Assembly: GCA_963730535.1 (NCBI GenBank)
Contig: CAVSRU010000005.1
Span: 1 to 64,000, forward strand
Length of the DNA: 64,000 nt
Reading direction: 5' to 3'
Source: DASSUW01 sp963730535
GTDB lineage: Bacteria; Actinomycetota; Thermoleophilia; Solirubrobacterales; Solirubrobacteraceae
Shown here: in pieces, positions 60,131-64,000 of the stretch
Numbering within the stretch: position 1 is the first letter of the stretch
How the letters are laid out: each line of letters begins with the position of its first letter
Notes under the pieces: model-generated
Database searches by the model: none
Told to the model about the DNA's origin: nothing
The model's input: only the letters and a program-made list of their open reading frames with translations
Program-made: the position numbers and the translations under genes

Positions 60131-60975
60131 GGGCGGCGTCCGTGTTCACCCACCGCCGTGTGAGCGACACCGCTCCGGCGATGCGGGAGCTGATCGCCGC
60201 CGCCGGCCGCGCCGGGGTCGTGCTGCGCTTCGACGAGGCTGAGATGGCCAAGCACGGGCTCGAGCCCGGCGAGGGGATCGAGCTCGACGCCGACCGCAGC
60301 AGCGACGTCGACCTCTGCTTGGTCATGGGCGGGGACGGCACGATCCTGACGGCGCTGCGGGTGTACACCGGGACCGGCGTGCCGGTCTTCGCGGTCAACT
60401 TCGGGGAGGTCGGATTCCTGGCCACGGTCGACCCGGACGGGCTCCCGGCGCACTTCGACCGCGCGTTCGCGGGCGACTTCGATCGCCTCGAGCTCCCGAC
60501 CATCTCGGTCGGCCGTCCCGAGGGCACCTGGACGGCCATGAACGACATCTCCGTGCATCGCAAGCCGGGGCACCGCGTCGCCGACCTCGCGTACGGGCTG
60601 GCGGGGGAGGAGATCGGCCGCGTGCGCTGCGACGGGCTGGTCGTCTCCACGCCGCAGGGCTCCACGGGCTACAACCTGGCCAACGGAGGGCCGGTGATGG
60701 CGTGGGGGGTGGAGGGCTACGTCGTCTCGTTCGTGGCTCCGCACTCCCTGACCGCGCGGGCGCTCGTCATCGCCCCGGGTGATCTCCTGACCATCAACAA
60801 CGCGTCGCGCGAGGAGCCGGTCGAGGTCCACGTCGACGGGCGGCCGAGCTGCGAGCTGCCTCCCGGCGAGGACCTGCACGTCGAGTTCGCGGGGAGCCAC
60901 GGGACGCTCGCCCAGCTCCCGGGCGCGAGCTTCTACCACCGGCTGCGCGAGCGGTTCGGCCGCCTCGCGCGCTGA
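60127..60975 (+). CDS. nadK: NAD kinase
   Basis: The 282-residue enzyme has the GGDGT motif (CLVMGGDGTILTALRV), NFGEVGFLATVD, and the second substrate motif VVSTPQGSTGYNLANGGP. It phosphorylates NAD to NADP. The ATG at 60127 lies in the tlyA stop, the usual tlyA-nadK-recN order of actinobacteria. The family length is normal. A 117-base gap with direct repeats separates it from recN. Confidence 0.95.
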   Translation: MRAASVFTHRRVSDTAPAMRELIAAAGRAGVVLRFDEAEMAKHGLEPGEGIELDADRSSDVDLCLVMGGDGTILTALRVYTGTGVPVFAVNFGEVGFLATVDPDGLPAHFDRAFAGDFDRLELPTISVGRPEGTWTAMNDISVHRKPGHRVADLAYGLAGEEIGRVRCDGLVVSTPQGSTGYNLANGGPVMAWGVEGYVVSFVAPHSLTARALVIAPGDLLTINNASREEPVEVHVDGRPSCELPPGEDLHVEFAGSHGTLAQLPGASFYHRLRERFGRLAR

Positions 60976-61020
60976 GCCCGGACGGCGCGTCGTCGCGCGA
61001 CGGCCGCGAATCGTCACGGG

Positions 61021-61051
61021 TTCGTTCCAATTTCGTTCCAAGTTCCTGGAA
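61021..61051 (+). promoter_or_regulatory. Candidate operator before recN
   Basis: TTCGTTCCAA occurs at 61021-61030 and 61032-61041, 11 bases apart (one helical turn), followed by AGTTCCTGGAA. TTCCA (61037-61041) and TGGAA (61047-61051) also form an inverted pair. It lies about 40 bases before the recN GTG and is AT-richer than its surroundings. A damage-response repressor site is an inference. Confidence 0.4.
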
Positions 61052-61092
61052 ACGCCACGGCTCCGTCGGGCGGCGCTGATAGACCCCATGGC

Positions 61093-62778
61093 GTGCTTCA
61101 CGAGCTGCGCGTCGAGAACCTCCTGCTGATCGAGCGGGCCGAGCTGAGCCTGGTCCCGGGGTTGAACGTCCTGACGGGCGAGACCGGGGCGGGCAAGACC
61201 GTGCTCGCCCACGCGCTCGACCTGCTGCTGGGCGGCAAGCCCCGCGCCGGCATCGTCCGCCCGGGCGCGGGCGAGGCCTACGTGGAGGGGGTGTTCGCCC
61301 TGCCCGCGGCGCTGCGGGCCACGTTGGCGGACCGCCTGCCCGAGGACGCGGACGAGCTGGTGCTCGCGCGCCGGGTGAGCGCCGAGGGCCGTACGCGCGC
61401 GTATCTCGGCGGCCGCAGCGCCACGGCGGCCGAGCTCGCGGAGATCGGCGGCGCGCTGTTCTCCTTCTACGGCCAGCACGAGCACCGGCGGCTGACGCTG
61501 GCGTCGGCCCAGCTCGAGATCCTGGACGGGTTCTGCGGCCCTGACCAGGCGGCGCGAAGAGAGGAGTTCGCCGCGGCGTACGCACGCGAACGTGGCCTGC
61601 GAGAGGAGCTCGAGGCGCTACGCGCCCGAGCCGGCGCCCGCGACCGCGAGCTCGACCTCGTGAACTGGGAGCTCGAGGAGATCGACCGGGCGGAGCCGAG
61701 CGTCGAGGAGGAGCGCGCGCTGCTCGGTGAGCGCGAGCGCCTCCGCCATGTCAGCACGCTGCTCGGCGCCGCCACGGGGGCCGCCGCGGCGCTGGGCGGG
61801 GACGGCGGCGAAGGCGGCTACGAAAGCGGGTCGTCGGCCCCCGCCACCGACGGCCTCGGCGCGACCGTGGCGGCGCTCGAGTCGGCCACGGGAGTGGATG
61901 CCGCGCTCGACGCCCTTGCAGACCGGGCGCGGACGCTCGCCGTGGAGGCCGAGGACCTGGCGGGCGAGCTGCGCCGCTACAGCGAGGCGGTCGACGCGCC
62001 ACCGGGCCGGCTCGACGAGGTGGAGGAGCGCCTCGCGCTCTTCGACCGCCTGAAGCGCAAGCACGGCGGGACGATCGAGGCCGTCCTGGCGCACGCGGAG
62101 GAGTGCCGGCGCCGCCGCGACGAGCTCACCGGCGCCGAAGAGGCGCTCGCGGCGGGGGAGGCGCGTCTGGAAGCCGCCCGCGTCCAGCTCGCCACCCAGG
62201 CCGAAGGGTTGCGGGAGGCACGCCTCGCGGCCGCCGGCGGCCTCGCCGGCACGGTCCGTGAGCGGCTCGCCGGCCTGGCGATGGAGGGAGCCACGTTCGA
62301 GGCGCGGCTCGCCGAGCGGGAGGGCTACGGCCCGACGGGCGGCGACGAGGTCGAGTTCCTGATCGCCCCGAACCCCGGGGTGCCGGCCGGCCCGCTGCGC
62401 GAGACCGCCTCGGGCGGCGAGCTCTCGCGCGTCATGCTCGCGCTCATGGGGGTCGCCGCCCAGGCCGGTCCGGCGACGCTCGTCTTCGACGAGGTCGATG
62501 CCGGCATCGGCGGGCAGACCGCGCGCGCCGTCGGCGAGCAGCTGCGGGGCCTCGCGGCCGGCCGGCAGATCATCTGCATCACCCACCTGCCCCAGATCGC
62601 CTCGCTCGCGGACCGCCACTTCACGATCGTCAAGGACACGTCCGGGGACACGGCGAGCACGACCGTGACGCTGCTCGAGAAGGCCGCCGTGGTTGGGGAA
62701 CTGGTGCGCATGCTGGGCGCCGAGGACGGCGACGCCGCGGCGCGACGCCACGCCCGCGAGCTCCTCAAGGCCGCGTGA
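61093..62778 (+). CDS. recN: DNA repair protein RecN
   Basis: A 561-residue SMC-like ATPase: Walker A LTGETGAGKTVLAHALDLLL near the N-terminus, two coiled-coil arms (residues about 150-340), the ABC signature RETASGGELSRVMLALMG and Walker B TLVFDEVDAGIGGQTARAVG, with ITHLPQIASLADRHFTI after. It tethers ends in double-strand-break repair. GTG at 61093 gives the canonical LHELRVENLLLIERAEL start. The region upstream has repeats that may be a damage-response operator. 60 bases separate it from pyrG. Confidence 0.95.
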   Translation: MLHELRVENLLLIERAELSLVPGLNVLTGETGAGKTVLAHALDLLLGGKPRAGIVRPGAGEAYVEGVFALPAALRATLADRLPEDADELVLARRVSAEGRTRAYLGGRSATAAELAEIGGALFSFYGQHEHRRLTLASAQLEILDGFCGPDQAARREEFAAAYARERGLREELEALRARAGARDRELDLVNWELEEIDRAEPSVEEERALLGERERLRHVSTLLGAATGAAAALGGDGGEGGYESGSSAPATDGLGATVAALESATGVDAALDALADRARTLAVEAEDLAGELRRYSEAVDAPPGRLDEVEERLALFDRLKRKHGGTIEAVLAHAEECRRRRDELTGAEEALAAGEARLEAARVQLATQAEGLREARLAAAGGLAGTVRERLAGLAMEGATFEARLAEREGYGPTGGDEVEFLIAPNPGVPAGPLRETASGGELSRVMLALMGVAAQAGPATLVFDEVDAGIGGQTARAVGEQLRGLAAGRQIICITHLPQIASLADRHFTIVKDTSGDTASTTVTLLEKAAVVGELVRMLGAEDGDAAARRHARELLKAA

Positions 62779-62811
62779 TGCCCGCCATGGTCCAACCGCC
62801 GGTACGGCATC

Positions 62812-62817
62812 TACACT
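62812..62817 (+). promoter_or_regulatory. -10 box (TACACT) for pyrG
   Basis: TACACT, followed by a short leader with an AGGAGG site (62826-62831) before the TTG start. Unlike most genes here, pyrG has a clear ribosome-binding site. Confidence 0.5.
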
Positions 62818-62838
62818 GGCGGGCCAGGAGGATCACGC

Positions 62839-64000
62839 TTGCCTGAGTCACGACCCCGCACCCGATTCATCTTCGTCACCGGCGGGGTCGTCTCCTCGCT
62901 CGGCAAGGGCATCGCCGCCGCGTCGATCGGCCGGCTGCTCGTCGCCCGCGGCCTCAAGGTCGCCCTGCAGAAGTTCGACCCGTACATCAACGTCGACCCC
63001 GGGACGATGTCGCCGTTCCAGCACGGCGAGGTCTTCGTGACCGAGGACGGCGCGGAGACCGACCTCGATCTCGGGCACTACGAGCGGTTCACCGACGCGA
63101 ATACCTCGCGCGGCTCGAACGTCACCGCCGGCGCGATCTACAACTCGGTCATCCGCAAGGAGCGGCGGGGCGACTACCTCGGCGGCACCGTCCAGGTCGT
63201 CCCCCACATCACGGACGAGATCAAGCACCGCGTGAAGCTGATCGCGGAGAGCCAGGACGTCGACGTGGTGATCACGGAGATCGGCGGCACGGTGGGCGAC
63301 ATCGAGTCGCTGCCGTTCCTGGAGGCCATCCGGCAGTTCCCGGTCGACGTCGGGCGCCGCCGCTGTATGTTCATCCACCTCACGCTGGTGCCGTACATCG
63401 GCCACGCGGGAGAGCTGAAGACCAAGCCCACGCAGCACTCCGTGAACGAGCTGCGACGGATCGGTATCCAGCCGGACATGGTGGTCTGCCGCTCCGAGGG
63501 CGGCCTGCCGCAGGAGCTGCGCAAGAAGATCGCGCTCTTCGCCTCGCTTCCGCCCGAGGCGATCATCTCGGCGCGCGACGTCGACAACATCTACAAGGTC
63601 CCGCTCTACTTCCACCCGGAGGGGGTGGACGACTTCGTGCTCGAGCACTTCGGCATGGAGGCGCCCGCGCCCGAGCTGAGCGACTGGGAGCGTCTGATGC
63701 GCCGCGCGAGCGAAGCCGCGGACGCGGCTCCCGTGCGCATCGCGCTCGTCGGCAAGTACGTCAAGCTCGAGGACGCCTACCTGTCGGTCGCCGAGGCGCT
63801 GCGCCATTCCGGCTTCCACCACGGCTGCCGGATCGAGATCGACTGGGTGGACTCGGAGACGCTCGACGACGGCGAGGTCCGCCAGCGCGTCGCGCAGGCC
63901 GACGGCATCCTCATCCCGGGCGGCTTCGGCGTGCGTGGGATCGAGGGCAAGATCACGGCCTCGCGCATCGCCCGCGAGCAGGGCATCCCGTTCCTGGGCA
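62839..64000 (+). CDS. pyrG: CTP synthase (5' part, runs off the window)
   Basis: 387 codons are present out of the usual 535-550. The synthetase domain shows FIFVTGGVVSSLGKGIAAAS (P-loop-like), LQKFDPYINVDPGTMSPFQH, GEVFVTEDGAETDLDLGHYE and the VVITEIGGTVGDIESLPF motif. The glutaminase domain begins around residue 295 (RIALVGKYVKLEDAYLSV) and reaches GILIPGGFGVRGIEGK, before the catalytic Cys, which is beyond the edge. It aminates UTP to CTP. TTG start with a perfect AGGAGG seven bases upstream. Confidence 0.95.
   Translation, partial: MPESRPRTRFIFVTGGVVSSLGKGIAAASIGRLLVARGLKVALQKFDPYINVDPGTMSPFQHGEVFVTEDGAETDLDLGHYERFTDANTSRGSNVTAGAIYNSVIRKERRGDYLGGTVQVVPHITDEIKHRVKLIAESQDVDVVITEIGGTVGDIESLPFLEAIRQFPVDVGRRRCMFIHLTLVPYIGHAGELKTKPTQHSVNELRRIGIQPDMVVCRSEGGLPQELRKKIALFASLPPEAIISARDVDNIYKVPLYFHPEGVDDFVLEHFGMEAPAPELSDWERLMRRASEAADAAPVRIALVGKYVKLEDAYLSVAEALRHSGFHHGCRIEIDWVDSETLDDGEVRQRVAQADGILIPGGFGVRGIEGKITASRIAREQGIPFLG

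Noticed and set aside
61021..61051. Canonical LexA box before recN
   Set aside because: No GAAC-N4-GTTC palindrome is present; only the different direct repeats are seen.

Overview
The window is a high-GC chromosomal segment whose housekeeping gene order (hisS-aspS-mnmA-alaS-ruvX-mltG-aroE; aroC-aroKB-aroQ-pepP-efp-nusB-xseB-ispA-dxs-tlyA-nadK-recN-pyrG) interleaved with type IV pilus genes points to a deep-branching actinobacterium, most likely class Thermoleophilia (Solirubrobacterales). GTG and TTG starts, 1-, 4- or 11-base stop/start overlaps, and -10 boxes only 7-11 bases before start codons (leaderless mRNAs) are all common. No CRISPR array, insertion sequence or rRNA is visible.

Layout. 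1-1131: a short accessory edge with an excisionase-type HTH protein and an unknown protein, abutting the 3' end of a tRNA-Met. 1280-9633: small secreted and membrane proteins, FtcD, an MBL hydrolase, hisS-aspS, a membrane-anchored thioredoxin-like protein, and an IscU-MnmA fusion. 9659-23094: alaS-ruvX, a 1384-residue PAS/coiled-coil/PAS protein, mltG-aroE, then the pilus motors pilB, pilT and the platform pilC. 23221-38785: accessory-like region with a 1592-residue SARP/STAND/WD40 regulator, a three-enzyme lanthipeptide-type cluster (kinase, HopA1-like lyase, LanC-like cyclase) with a Cys-rich candidate substrate, then transporters and small proteins. 39225-47848: pilA with a c-di-GMP-I riboswitch leader, three large minor prepilins, pilM, pilD, pilN, pilO and a PilP-like protein. 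47920-53758: shikimate genes, pepP and a thrombospondin-type-3 surface protein. 53861-64000: dodecin, efp, nusB, isoprenoid genes, tlyA, nadK, recN and the 5' part of pyrG.

The most striking system is regulatory. Nine sites share the form CTCAAG-like element, fixed spacing (21 bases from the first base of the -35 to the G of the -10), then GCCGATA. This is the sigma-28/WhiG/FliA promoter form. The sites precede pilT-pilC, pilA, the minor prepilin operon, pilM, pilN-O-P and four genes not usually assigned to pili: the thioredoxin-like protein, the PAS/coiled-coil protein, a 223-residue unknown and the thrombospondin-type-3 protein. Seven of the nine lie 7-11 bases from the start codon. The pilA transcript also carries a c-di-GMP-I aptamer, so pilin is probably under two layers of c-di-GMP control if, as reported for Rubrobacter, WhiG is held by the c-di-GMP-dependent anti-sigma RsiG (not in this window).

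Three genes (pilB, the HopA1-like lyase and the LanC-like cyclase) each show one surplus base that moves the conserved reading frame; whether these are sequencing errors or real lesions cannot be decided from the sequence alone.
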